Part shown: in pieces, positions 1 to 11,182 of the stretch
Layout: each line of letters opens with the position of its first letter
How positions within the stretch are numbered: position 1 is the stretch's first letter
Program-made: the position numbers and the translations under genes
Assembly (NCBI RefSeq): GCF_022201045.2
Contig: NC_068559.1
Location: forward strand, 23,443,501-23,507,500
DNA: 64,000 nt
Source of the DNA: Citrus sinensis
Taxonomy: Eukaryota > Streptophyta > Magnoliopsida > Sapindales > Rutaceae
Direction of reading: 5' to 3'
The notes under the pieces: model-generated
Database searches by the model: none
The model's input: only the letters and a program-made list of their open reading frames with translations
What the model was told of the DNA's origin: nothing

Positions 1-704
1 GTGTAGGAGCCGTCGCCGTACGAGACCTCGTAGAGGCACGTGTTGTTGCGGCACTCGGACTCATCGAGGGACTGACATTGCTTGGTGTTGCACGTGAGAG
101 GCGAGTACGAAGAGGAGGAAGTTGGCTCGAAGATGGGGTCGGCTTGCTGGTAGCAGTCGGCGCAGGGTGCGCACTGCAGCCAGTTGACGTCACTTCCGGT
201 GTCGAGCACCATGTAGACTTGACTCGGCGGTTTGCCGATTCCAACTCGGGAGAAGTACTCGCCGCTTCCCTGACTGCTTCCCGACACAATGGGGCTTTGT
301 ATCTCCTCAGCTTCGAATTCTGACCCGCTGTCGAGCGGTTTAAGATCCGAGGTTGCAATGCCTCTGATGGCCAGATCTAGACGAGCGGAGAGAGACCTGA
401 CTCGGGCAGAGTCACGCTCGAGACGGGCCAAGGTGAGTGACTTGTAGTCGTTATGTGAAGTTCTTTGGACGGATGTTCTCGAATGCAGTTGCAAGGCAAG
501 CGAAGAAGAAGAGGAGGAGATTAAGCTCTGCGGTGTCGTTCTGGGATCAAATGAGAAGGGTTTAAGAGTGTTTTGAATGGAAGCTGAGACATCAAGAGTG
601 GTGGTTGTTACGGAGATAGAAGCGTGTGGTGTGGTTCGAGAATCGCCAAAGGGTGATGATGCGAGGAGGAGAGCAGCGGAAAGAACGTGAAAGAGGAGCC
701 ACAT
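1..704 (-). CDS. Aspartyl protease, ASPG1-like (N-terminal part, cut by window edge)
   Basis: Reading the minus strand from the ATG at 704-702 gives 234 codons that run off the window without a stop. The protein starts with a hydrophobic stretch (MWLLFHVLSAALLLASS) typical of a secretory signal peptide. A Ser/Thr-rich propeptide and an Arg-rich helix (LARLERDSARVRSLSARL) follow, then the mature N-terminus with GEYFSRVGIGKPP and the first catalytic motif LDTGSDVNWLQC. A Cys-rich segment (CAPCADCYQQ, CNTKQCQSLDESECRNNTC) and YEVSYGDGSYT, the flap region, complete the visible part. This order is that of plant pepsin A1 proteases of the ASPG1/CND41-like group, which are usually intronless and about 480-500 aa. 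The second DTG/DSG site lies outside the window. The family cleaves proteins in the secretory pathway or apoplast; the substrate cannot be told from sequence. Confidence 0.92.
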   Translation of the reverse strand, partial: MWLLFHVLSAALLLASSPFGDSRTTPHASISVTTTTLDVSASIQNTLKPFSFDPRTTPQSLISSSSSSLALQLHSRTSVQRTSHNDYKSLTLARLERDSARVRSLSARLDLAIRGIATSDLKPLDSGSEFEAEEIQSPIVSGSSQGSGEYFSRVGIGKPPSQVYMVLDTGSDVNWLQCAPCADCYQQADPIFEPTSSSSYSPLTCNTKQCQSLDESECRNNTCLYEVSYGDGSY

Positions 705-762
705 TTTGGGGATTTTAGATAGATGCGAGATGGAGATAATGCTGCGTTTGGTTTGTGGGGTT

Positions 763-770
763 TATTTATA
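763..770 (-). promoter_or_regulatory. TATA box of the aspartyl protease gene
   Basis: On the minus strand this reads TATAAATA. It lies about 60 bases upstream of the ATG at 704, a normal distance for a plant TATA box with a short leader. Position and motif are the only evidence. Confidence 0.6.
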
Positions 771-2465
771 AAGGGAGGAAAAGAGAAGAAGTCGGGTCCT
801 TCTTTTTTCTTTTTTCTATTAACTGTGCCCACACTTGGCTCGTTACAAGGAGTAGGGAATTGAGAAGCTTTGAATGATGCTAAAGAATGCCTCGTTCAAA
901 AGATTGCGGTAAGGCAAGGGGTGGATTTTTTTAATTTATTTTTCCTCTTTTTTTTTTGTTGCTACTGGGAATTAATTTGGGATGAGAACTATAGGAATGC
1001 AATTTAAGGTTTAAAATACCTAGGTTCTACCTGTAGACTTGGCCCATAGGCCCATATGTTATCTCGAGGACCAGATTATAAAACTCAAGTCACAAAATAA
1101 GTTAATTCACAGGTTACACTAATTTGTAATTTCTACCAAAAACTGGGATGAGAAATTAAATTCAAGACTCGCTTGGGAGAGTTGTGATGTGGTAGTCCAG
1201 CAGCTTAAAGACTGTTACTTGATGTTATATCTTCGTTTGGCTGTCACAGCCGCAGCACTGCCAAATGAAGCCTAAATCCATTATTTATGCCGCGGTAATC
1301 CTCCTATTCAACCGGTTTGTTGCTGCTTTGAAAAAGTTTCATTATTTATCACGCGCTTCCATCATGGCGTCGGTTGGAGCTAGTAACTTTGAGTCCCCCT
1401 CTTTTCGATAATGGTTTTAGCAACAATGTCATTCGCTTTTCGTTCGTCAATAAAATTTGTTTCTCCTGATATATTAATAAAGACTCCGTTGCAAAAGTTA
1501 CAATACATAATCAACAAGTTTATATTTATCAGAAAGCAAGCTTGCAATTTATCATGTTTGGACCCATATAACCCATTGTCTCTGGAAGATTGCATGATAA
1601 TGTTGCCACGGATCTCATCTCGGTAATTTAACAAATTATTTAATTTCCTTTTTAACATAGTCGTTAACTCTTATGCAAATCTAGTTAAGCCGTAGAGTTT
1701 GCATGCATGATTGGTGCTCCATTAATTATGATTGCTTTTCCTTTACTTCTTTGACCATTTGATTTAATTATTGCACAACATCAGAGTATTAGACCACATC
1801 AATGAATAAGATCTTTTGTGAGTTTGTGGGTCACAAATTCATAATTCAAAAGCAACCTGTTGGATTTCAATTGTGTGTCCGGGACGTGTACTTACACATC
1901 ATCAACATCCACATTTGAACTGAAGAAAGTTCGTGATTTTGATGGTGCATCTTATTAATTCTTTAGCTTGTAACCATCTATGCGCCCATTTTACGTTCAC
2001 AATTATTCCACCAACTTGGATCATGTGGTCTGAGAAAGTTAATGATTCTGGCATGGCAAAAGACCGAAGAAATTAAAGCCAAAATTTGATGGTGTTTTGT
2101 CGATACCTTGGGAGAGAACGATCATTAAAAAAATTAAATTAAATTCACTCATCCCTTTCGTTTATAATCTAATTAGCTGTATTTTTAACCGTATGTTATT
2201 TTGAGGTGTGCATTAAAAAAATAAATAAATAAATAAAAGAGGAAAAAAAATGTCATATCAAACTTTTGATAAACAAGAAACGTGAATATGTAAAATGTGA
2301 TTGCAACTGTCTCAATTGTATGTAATGTAGTCAACTTTGATCAAATTCGTGTATTTTTTTTTTTTATATGTGTGATTAAATAACACGTTAAAGTAATTTT
2401 TGTTTTACATGACTGGATTGAAAACAGTAGTTACTGAACAATATTTAGTGAGAAATGAACCAGAT
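771..2465. other. Intergenic, no gene recognised
   Basis: AT-rich sequence upstream of the aspartyl protease gene. The short ORFs here (for example around 1380-1658 on both strands) show no known motif and mirror one another. A stretch at about 1163-1280 shares the words TTGGGAGAGT, TGTGG and GCAGCACT with 12122-12210, suggesting two worn copies of one small repeat. Confidence 0.5.
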
Positions 2466-3306
2466 TAGAGATGGCGAATGGGCCAGACGGCACATGTCCG
2501 TACAGCACGGCATGACATGAGCATGTTTTAGTGGGGCGCGTGGCATGGCACGGCACACACGTGGGTCGTTCCGGGCTTAGAATTTTAGGCACGCGGACCT
2601 TAAAAACATGGCACAATTAGATATGGGCTAAGCACGTCACGATAAAAAAACCCGCAATAAACACGTTTTTTTTTAATGAAAGTAAATTTAAAATTTTATA
2701 ATTTTAAAAATAACTTGAAATTGAATTTTTTAAATTCATTTAATTCTTAGTTTAAAAAAATACTATAATTGATTTATATTTATAATTTATTAAATAAACA
2801 ATTGATATCATGATTTTATAAATATGCATTAATAATATTGTGAACTATGATTTATGACTCTATGTAAGTTCAAGTTAACAATTAAGTTAACCCTTAAGAA
2901 AAATTTATTATTATTATTGTTGTTAAGTATTAAAAAAATTCTAATACTATAAGGTCAAGCTTAGTAATTAATATTATATTTTCTTACCATTATTAGTTTA
3001 TTATTATTAAATATGGACTTGAGTTTTGAATTTTCAATTCTATTAAATTTGAATAAAAGTATAAACTAAAAAAAAAAGTATATAGACTTAAAAAAAATAC
3101 GCCAACAACTTAGTATGCGCTCTTCAAATTTAAAAAAAAACAAAAGAAAAAAGCTTATTAAGCTTTTTTTTCTTAGGCACGGCACGTGTGGACACAACAC
3201 ATGTGCTGGGCCGGGTCTAAATAAAAATATTTAGACACAGTACGACACGGACACGAGCACACACGTGCCTTATTTTGGTGTCGGCTTGGCCCATTGGCCA
3301 TCTCTA
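2466..3306. mobile_element. Non-autonomous hAT-like DNA transposon
   Basis: The left end TAGAGATGGCGAATGGGCC (2466-2484) is matched by the inverted right end GGCCCATTGGCCATCTCTA (3288-3306), apart from one or two bases. The flanks are AACCAGAT (2458-2465) and AACCAAAC (3307-3314), 6 of 8 identical, as expected for a worn 8-bp target-site duplication. TIRs beginning TAGAGATGGC and an 8-bp TSD are typical of hAT elements. Subterminal regions are dense in short GGCACGG, ACACGTG and GCACGTG words on both sides. The middle is AT-rich and has no transposase ORF, so the 841-bp element would depend on transposase from elsewhere. Confidence 0.8.
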
Positions 3307-3761
3307 AACCAAACCCATAGTTATCTTCAAGCTGTTCATAAGTTATGGGAGATTTTAGCTCTAATTTTCCCTCGAATTAATGTATATTTTGAGTCTTGAG
3401 GGGATTGAAGTTTTCAATACATTAGAGGTTAGTTAAAATTTACCCAAAAAAATTTGTTGCCCATCAAAGTCATAAAAAGTGATTTAACCTTTAGAAAATT
3501 CATCCGAACATATATCTAATTTGAGAGTTGGCGGGGGCGGCTTTGACAGGTGAAGCATCTGGAGCTTGCAGTTCACACTTAACTACCATCACCAAAATTC
3601 CTTTCTAATTTTTGTTTGCTCTCTTTCTTGTCCATGGATAAAATTTCTTTGTACTTCAGCAATTTCCCTCCTTGGAATAGCACTCATGATGCAGCCTCAC
3701 ATAGAAAGCAAATCTTTCCTTCATGAATTTGACAAGTATGGGAAAAGGGGGGAAAAAGGGG

Positions 3762-4350
3762 TTAATTACCTTAAAACACATGTTTTGATAAATTTTAAAA
3801 GGTAACACATATTTTAAAAATACTGAGTGGGTGACAATCTGTTAATTTTGATCGTTATCTTTAATTAGTTGAGGGTAAAATTAAAAAAAAAAATCTTTTT
3901 GTTCATAAAGTCAAAGAGATAAAAATGTTGGATTTATATAATGTTTCACAATTCATAAGAGATTTGCATCTTTATGTTCACAAATTAGTTTGATTCAACA
4001 AGAATTTTTTTTAAATTTATTTGATTTAACAAAAAAAGGCCCTATTAATTAGACTTAAATTTAATTTTTATATTTTTCTATTTAAAAAATTAAAAATAAG
4101 TGAGTAGGGGTAGAAACATCATTTTGTAACTAATTGTAGGAGTATAAATGTCATTTTGTAACAAATTGTAGGGGGAGGAATGTTATTTCGTAATTAATTG
4201 TAGGGGCAGAAATGTTATTTTATAACTAATTTACTATTCTCGTTAAAGTTAACGGTAAAAGTTAACGAAATGTCAACCGCTTGAATATTTTAAAAACCCA
4301 TTTTATCTTTTTAAAATTTATCAAAACATGTGTCACTTAAGGGTAATTAA
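3762..4350. mobile_element. Mutator-like MITE with long terminal inverted repeats
   Basis: The left end (TTAATTACC, then ACACATGTTTTGATAAATTT) and the inverted right end share about 80 bases with small gaps, including TTTTGATAAATTTTAAAA. Long TIRs, 589-bp length and lack of coding capacity suggest a MULE-type MITE. I could not define a clean TSD because the right end runs into a poly-A tract. The interior carries four tandem units (separate entry). Confidence 0.65.
4105..4232. repeat. Four tandem 32-bp units inside the MITE
   Basis: Units at 4105-4136, 4137-4168, 4169-4200 and 4201-4232 each begin TAGG(G/A)G and contain a core like CATTTTGTAACTAATTG. The first three end in AATTG and the last in AATTT. 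They are exactly 32 bases each and clearly diverged, so the array is old. Confidence 0.85.
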
Positions 4351-4764
4351 AAAAAAAAACAGAGGGAGAAAGAGAGAAGTGTACTAGCCAAAGTTCTATG
4401 AGTTAACAAATATTTTTCCCGTTGGAGTACTGCACATTTACATTAAGAATATTGGTCAAAATTGGAACTGCATCCCGTCTCTTCAGCATTGGTTGATTCT
4501 TGACTCGAATTGTATGTAGTAGTAATTAAATTGAATTGAATCGAATTGATTTCTGAATTGATTTACAATCCAGTCATTGGTTGAGAATGAAAGTTATGGA
4601 TTTTTGTTTTTTGCCAAGCAAGTCGTCTTCAACTAAACTTAAAAAAGTGATACCAATTACTTGCAATTGCCATCATATTTGATTTATTTTGTTCTATAAT
4701 GATAGCACACTAAAATCATAAAACTATCCATTTTTTTTCCTCTTTTAAGTTTTCTTAACTAAAA

Positions 4765-5110
4765 TTAATGGGTCTTTAGTCCAGTAGGAGAGTCCTTACA
4801 CTAATAATAATGTGAATAAAGGTTTGAGTTTTCGTAAAGTATTATGAGGGTTAGTTTTAGTTTTCTTTCAATTATCAAATAATGGAGTGAAGACAATTTC
4901 TCCCTCACGAAATGTAAGTAGAGTGAGGATTAGTTTCAGTTGTTCTTCAATTATCAAATAATTGAATGTAGACGGTCTCTTCCTATGAGTTAATTTAGTT
5001 TTAAGATCAATGTACATACTATGAGGATGAAATGTGAATGAAATGAACACTCACAAATCTCCCAAGGGTTAATTTGGTTTGATGATCAATATACAATCAA
5101 ATATATGTAT
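4765..5110 (+). repeat. Possible tRNA-derived SINE relic with internal duplication
   Basis: TTAGTCCAGTAGGAGAGTCC (about 4773-4792) resembles a degenerate A box, and AAAGGTTTGAGTTTT (about 4818-4832) a degenerate B box, at tRNA-like spacing. Downstream, a 79-bp segment is repeated in tandem (about 4837-4915 and 4916-4994), each copy containing TTCAATTATCAAATAAT. A further partial copy follows near 5060-5100. No clean target duplication or poly-A tail was found, so the SINE call is tentative; the tandem repeat is certain. Confidence 0.4.
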
Positions 5111-6405
5111 TGAAGGTCAGAGTATGCTTGCTAATCATGGAGTATAAAATATGAACTTTATTCCTACTTCAAAAGAAAATTTTCAGCTTACTTTCAGTAG
5201 CAAGATGATATGACATTTTAATTTCCGCATAGTTTGTCGTGTAGCTCCGAGGTTTCGTAATTGGATAGACAACGATGAAACTTCATTCCGTACACACAAA
5301 CAAGAAAATGACATTAATTTTTTTTTTTGCCTTGGTTTCTTGTTTTATAGCACATATTAATAAAGTTTACACCTATTTTTGGTTAACTTAACTTCTAATC
5401 ACATGCTTCTCAACTAACTTTTAAATGTAGGATACAAATATGAATGAGATTTGTTCTTAATTAGTACAATCTCCATATATATTACAATTTGATGCCTGTT
5501 ATTTATATATATATATATTAAGGTCTAGAATTTTATCAAAATTAATTTAAAAATCTACTGTTACTAACAATAGTTGAGAAAGAATCCCATAAATTTTGCA
5601 TTTAGGTTTAAGGTTATAAAATTTTTTATTGGAATTTATAAATTTACGAGGAATGATTTGTATAATCAAATATTGATCTATCATAATATTTATAATTTTT
5701 TTGTTGGTAAAAGATATATTAAGAGTGATAAAAATGAACACTACGTCATGATTATATCAATTAATTAAACATTCCATATTTAACTATCATGTCGGGTAAA
5801 TTTTTAATTGCTTATTTGATTATAAAGGTTATTGTAGTTAAATCGGGTTTGAGGTGGATTAAATAGAGTTCAATTCAGTGGTTTCAAAATAAATAAAAAA
5901 AATCAATTGATCCTGGGTCAGAAATTTGTTATTTGTTCTGGTTTTGATTCAATTTTAGAAGAATCAAACCGAACCGGAAAAAAAAAAGAAAAGATTTTTG
6001 AACCGATTCTCTAAAACGTTTTAATACGGGTCACAAAATTTTGCCAACCCTTAGTTGAATTTAAAATTTTGTAAAAATAATAATTATTTTAGAAAACTAA
6101 AAGTAACGTTTGATATTATTTTATTCTATATCTCCACTCGTGCATACAGAAATTCGTAAGGTGTGTTAATTTCTAACGTTTTGTGCTTTAAAGTTCAAAG
6201 GATGAGTTGATGACGCTATTCCATTCTCTGTAGAAAGAGCGATATTTGATTTAGCCATAACAGCTATAATTAGCCAACGATCGACGTAGGAAATTTACGT
6301 GAACTGGAAAAACCAATAACAACGATCCACGTAGGAAATTCCCTGATAGCAGCGTGTCGTACACGCTCCCAATACCCGCGTACTGGTTCTCTTTCTGGAT
6401 CTCGC
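5111..6405. other. Intergenic region upstream of the GDT1-like gene
   Basis: AT-rich, with paired small ORFs on both strands near 5547-5768 that look like chance. Around 5900-6050 there is degenerate GGTTCAAACCGAACC-like low-complexity sequence of the kind found in old transposon relics. No gene recognised. Confidence 0.5.
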
Positions 6406-6412
6406 TTTATAA
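6406..6412 (+). promoter_or_regulatory. Likely TATA box of the GDT1-like gene
   Basis: TTTATAA in a GC-richer context (CTCGCTTTATAAGCGCTTTC), about 350 bases before the ATG at 6761. The gap could include a leader intron, since CAG|GTACTA at about 6482-6490 looks like a splice donor. Confidence 0.5.
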
Positions 6413-6611
6413 GCGCTTTCAGTCGAATCAAAATCTGTATCGATCCTAAAGCATCCCTTCTTTTTCTCCAATTCCTTATTCGCAGGTACTAATTACTAAA
6501 CATCACGCTCCTCCTATGTTTTGTCTTCTTGTTCAATCAGCTTAATTAAAAAAACTCCCACCGAGTCAACTGAGCTGAGTCATTAACACCGAACTCAAAA
6601 CCTCACTGCTC

Positions 6612-6615
<4 letters not shown>

Positions 6616-6672
<57 letters not shown>

Positions 6673-6694
6673 ATACAGAGAGAGAGAGAGAGAG
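6616..6694. repeat. (TA)n followed by (GA)n microsatellite in the 5' region of the GDT1-like gene
   Basis: About 28 TA units (6616-6671) are followed by about eight GA units (6678-6694). The tract ends less than 70 bases before the start codon, so it lies in the transcribed leader or a leader intron. It is likely to vary in length between individuals. Confidence 0.95.
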
Positions 6695-6760
6695 TCAGAA
6701 CTTCTCTGAAGCGCGTACAAGCTTATAGTGACTCTCTCTGTTCGTTGAAGCATATCAAAG

Positions 6761-9700
6761 ATGAGCTCAGTTGTGCAGGTAATTTGTTCATTAATTAAAT
6801 TAATGTTATTTGAAACCTTTGCTTGTGGATAAAAATAAATTCTGAAAATTCTTTTTTGGTGGATTAAGGGTTTTACCAAGTCGCTTGCCATGACTGTTCT
6901 ATCCGAGATCGGCGACAAGACGTTTTTTGCCGCTGCGGTTAGTGAATGTTTCATTTTTTTTTGTTATTATTATTAATTTTTTAGAAATTTTAATTTGATA
7001 GTGATGTTTGGGACAAATAATATGCATCGAAGAGGATTTTGGAATTAATATTTATTTTTTGTATTGTCATTAACGTCATTTGGGAGCTGAGGGGAGTGAA
7101 GAACTAAGGAATCAGGACTGTAAAATTGAAAATTGATTTGACGCTCAAAATCAATCAAAGTAGGATATATAGTCGATCTAACTTGTGACTGGTCAGAGGT
7201 GAGATTTTGGGATTAAATGGAAGTCCATTGTTTTGTATTTGTTAAAATGGCTCATTGCAATTCATGGGCGGCAGTCCATAAACCGCCAATGTAGAAAGAA
7301 CATTCAAACTGCTGAGCTCAGTTCAAGGGGAGGAGTCGAACACTTAAGAATATGCTTGTCATTCTAGATGCGAAAATGATGCTTCTAAAATTTTTCATGC
7401 AGAAAAAGTCTTATTCCCTGAAAGCTTTTCTTTTATTGTTACTCTAAATACTTATTGTGATTAAATTCTTATATACATTTTCGATTCTAAGATCTTACTG
7501 TGCATTCTCGTCATTAAACGGGAAATATATTTCTTTCACCAATTTGCTTATTTTATATTATATTCTGTGTTACAAGATCTTGGCAATGCGTCACCCGCGG
7601 AGACTAGTCTTGTCAGGTTGCCTGGGAGCTTTGATTGTGAGTGGGTTTTAAATTTTTATTTATTTGTTGGCAAATCTGATCTCTGATTATCTTGCAAAGC
7701 CTCACAATGATGGGATATTTTGGAGTGGTGTTTAGGTGATGACTATTCTTTCTGCTGTTGTTGGCTGGGTCGCTCCAAATCTGGTAAGCTGTATGATTGC
7801 TCAGTAACAAGCTCTCACGCTTATGGCCTGTTTTTCAATCGGTTTCTACAGAGTGTCACCAACTGTCTTGAGCTGACTCATGATATAACTAGGCTTCTGT
7901 GTAAATTTCCATGATACCATTGCTGATATACTTTTAAATCATCATCTTCCAGAAATGTTATACGAGTAAGGGGAGAGGGGAAAAGTTACTAAATACAGAT
8001 TAATCTAAATCCATGCCTTTCTTCACAGTTATGCATTACTTTTGGGATAAATAATTACCAAGCTGCCAGATTACAGCTGACATTAAATTTATTGTTCAGT
8101 GGTGGGATATTTCATGATTGCTTGGCCAAGAAGTGGCTCAAATCCATTACGCAATCGTATATATGCTTAATTGAATTGGGTTGGCGGGCTGGGCTGTTAG
8201 GGTCAGACCGAATTCAACACAGACTGAATTCTGACCTGTAACATGTATGGTTAAAGTAGGTCTACTGTGTGTTATAAAATTCACTGTACTTCTGGAGCAA
8301 TGTTCACAGATATGTTATCATATTCATGACCTGTAAACATATTTGTTGTGATCTACTGTGATTGTGAAGACATTTGATAGTTTGACCTTATTTTTTCTAT
8401 TGAATTTTTATAGATGTTAGCATAGAGGTTCTTTTTCTTAGATATCATGTCTACGCAAGTCGTTAGTACATTTTCATCATTAAATTTTGAATACGCATGA
8501 ACCTGTTATGTTCTCAGTTTCATGTCATTTTCTGCTATAAGTATTTAGCTAATGCCTTCTGATCTCTAATATGTAGATCTCTCGTAAATTGACTCATCAT
8601 ATAACAACAGTGCTGTTCTTTGGATTTGGTCTATGGTCTTTATGGGATGCCTTTAGTGATGGAGGGTAATGGTTCCAATGCTTATGTTTCCGAATATGCA
8701 TATTCTTTCATTTAAGCACGTGTACTCACCTTTATGCTTCAGCAAAATAGACTCTTGTTGTACAAGTGATTATTTTGTTTTATTTCTTTTTCCTTTTAAC
8801 AGGGAGGCTGAAGAATTTGAAGAAGTTGAAAAAAAGCTGGTCAGTTTTCCCCTCATCATGACTTGCCTAATATTTAGGAACTTTGCCCTGTTTTGACTTT
8901 ACTTTGGTCACATGAACAGGATGCTGACTTTAAAGCAAATGCAGGAGCAACCAAAGAGGGCAGCAAGGTATGGCTATAAAATCAAAATTCGATGAATCAT
9001 TTTGTTGCATATATTAATTATTGATGGTTCTCGCTCCCTTTTCTCTTTTAAGTATATGTAAGTGCATGAGATGCGCATTTAACTACAGCAACATCACATG
9101 CGTATACTTTTCTACACTCATTTAATTTCTTTGATTTCTCTGATAAATTTGACCATATCTGCCTAGGGTAGCATATACCATCTTAGAGTACATAAATGCC
9201 AGTAGGACAATGATTTAACACTTTATTTTACCTTTTCTTTCCCTTGCTCCTTTTTATGGCTGGGTTATTGCCCCTTTCTTCAACAGTTTTATGTAGAGTT
9301 GCAAATGCTTTTGCAGGTGGTATTTATGTTATGAGCACTTTGCTATATTCTATATTGTGTCATTATTCACTTAAGTAGCATTTAGTAAAATATTTGATTT
9401 AATTGATTTCCCTTCTCTTTCTTGCACTCCCCCCCTCCCCCCCCTTTTGTATTTCTTCTTATAAGTTTCCCTATTTCATATAACTTTGCTTAATCACTTT
9501 CAAAGAAAGAAATTTTATGGTGACAGTGATTAGATGCAGGACTGCAGTGTTAGCCACATTATTTTATTTGGTATGTATTGTGCATAATTCGTGATAATGA
9601 GCGTCTGTTTTTAGGGTTATGTGAATCATTGCTGTTGTAGCTTAAAAACTCAACGTTTACAATAAATAAATAGCAGGTACACTAGGATTCATGTGTTTTG

Positions 9701-11182
9701 CAATATGATTTGTACGTACGCTATTTAAAACTTTTTGGATTATGGAATATGGCTAAAATAAAATTGCCATTCAAATTATCTCTTCCAAAATTTTATGCTC
9801 ACCATGAATCTTATGTTTACCACGTTTATATCTATTAGAGGGGTTGAAGGATGCTAAAAGAATGTCCTTCTTACAATGCTTATGCAGAGTAAACATGCCG
9901 GCAGATACTTTACACTTTTTTTTTTTAAAATAAAGAGAGAGAGAATTTTTTTGACAGAAAATAAATACAAAATGGATTTTTGGAACTCGACCTGTTAAAT
10001 CTTACCTACTTCATCTCTGAATGATTATCTATAACCAACAGCAAAAAGCAAAGACTCTGTCCCTGAACAGCCCCAAATCATGGAAATGTGTCCCAGCGGC
10101 ACGAATAGCCCAAAATACCCTTTATCAAACCCTTCGTCAAAATGAAAATCATCATAAGAAAGAATTGTCTTGGAACTCTCAGTGATAGAGGGCATAAGAA
10201 TGCATAAAACCAATTTCTATCTCATATGCAATTAGGATCCTCTTCTCTCTTGTGTAACTAACCATATGGATAGAACTTTCTCATCCAAATGTAAGGTTTA
10301 TGCTCATTTATATGGAATCTTTTCTTAATATGTTGTAAAAGGAAAATCAATTCCTTTTGATGACATTATTGTTTGTGGAGCATCTTCTATTGCATAAATA
10401 TGTTTAATCGTGGTGGCAATTATATTCGTGATGCAATTCAGCAAGTGTCCCAACATTTCATTATTTTAACATCTTGGTTTCATGGTCTTAGAATATCTAA
10501 ATGCTTTTTCTCTTTCCAGGCTGATGATGAATTAAAAAAGCAAAGGCGGCCATTCCTCTTACAGTTCTTCTCTCCCATCTTTTTGAAGGTTATGTTTTCC
10601 TGTTAAATGTTGAATTCTAAACTCAGTAAAGCTATGAGTAACTTACCAATTTGACTTTTGTCTACCCTGCAGGCATTTTCAATTACTTTCTTTGGTGAAT
10701 GGGGTGACAAGAGCCAGGTATAGCAACAACAAAGGGACTGAATATATCTGTCTATATTTCACAACTCTATGTTTCTCTGATATATTTTTTTACAGTTAGC
10801 TACCATTGGTTTAGCTGCCGATGAGAACCCATTTGGAGTTGTTCTTGGTGGAATTATGTAAGTTTTAACTACAAATCACACCATTTATTTATTTATGTAT
10901 TGTGCTGTACAAGTATGGATTGCATGTGCTGATTGCTTTTCCTTCCCTCAGAGGACAAGCATTGTGTACGACTGCTGCTGTTGTTGGAGGAAAGAGCTTG
11001 GCGTCTCAGATATCTGAGAAAATAGTAATCATGGACATTTGCTTCTTCTTTTTTAACACGACATATCAATTTTTTTAAGCAACTGTAAAGCTGGTACTAT
11101 TTGGATGCAGGTTGCACTCTCGGGTGGAGTTCTCTTCATTGTTTTTGGAATTCAATCCTTCCTTTCGCCGGTTAAGTCATAA
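6761..11182 (+). CDS. GDT1-like protein (UPF0016 family Mn2+/Ca2+ transporter)
   Basis: Twelve coding exons join in frame: 6761-6778, 6869-6937, 7577-7636, 7736-7783, 8577-8665, 8803-8839, 8920-8967, 10520-10588, 10673-10717, 10796-10857, 10952-11024, 11111-11182. They encode 229 aa, the usual length for the short plant GDT1-like 3/4/5 group. Both signature motifs of the family are present: SEIGDKTFFAAA (residues ~19-30) and GEWGDKSQLA (~157-166). Each heads a three-helix repeat (for example LVLSGCLGALIVMTILSAVV and VALSGGVLFIVFGIQSFL). The acidic/basic loop between repeats (EAEEFEEVEKKLDAD, KKQRRP) lies in the cytosol in homologues. There is no plastid transit peptide, unlike PAM71/CMT1, so a Golgi or endomembrane location is expected. 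The family moves Mn2+ or Ca2+ in exchange for H+. All introns are GT..AG. Confidence 0.95.

Noticed and set aside
6616..6694. Minus-strand ORF 6610-6954 with an Ile/Tyr-rich tail
   Set aside because: Antisense to GDT1-like exons 1-2 and the TA microsatellite.
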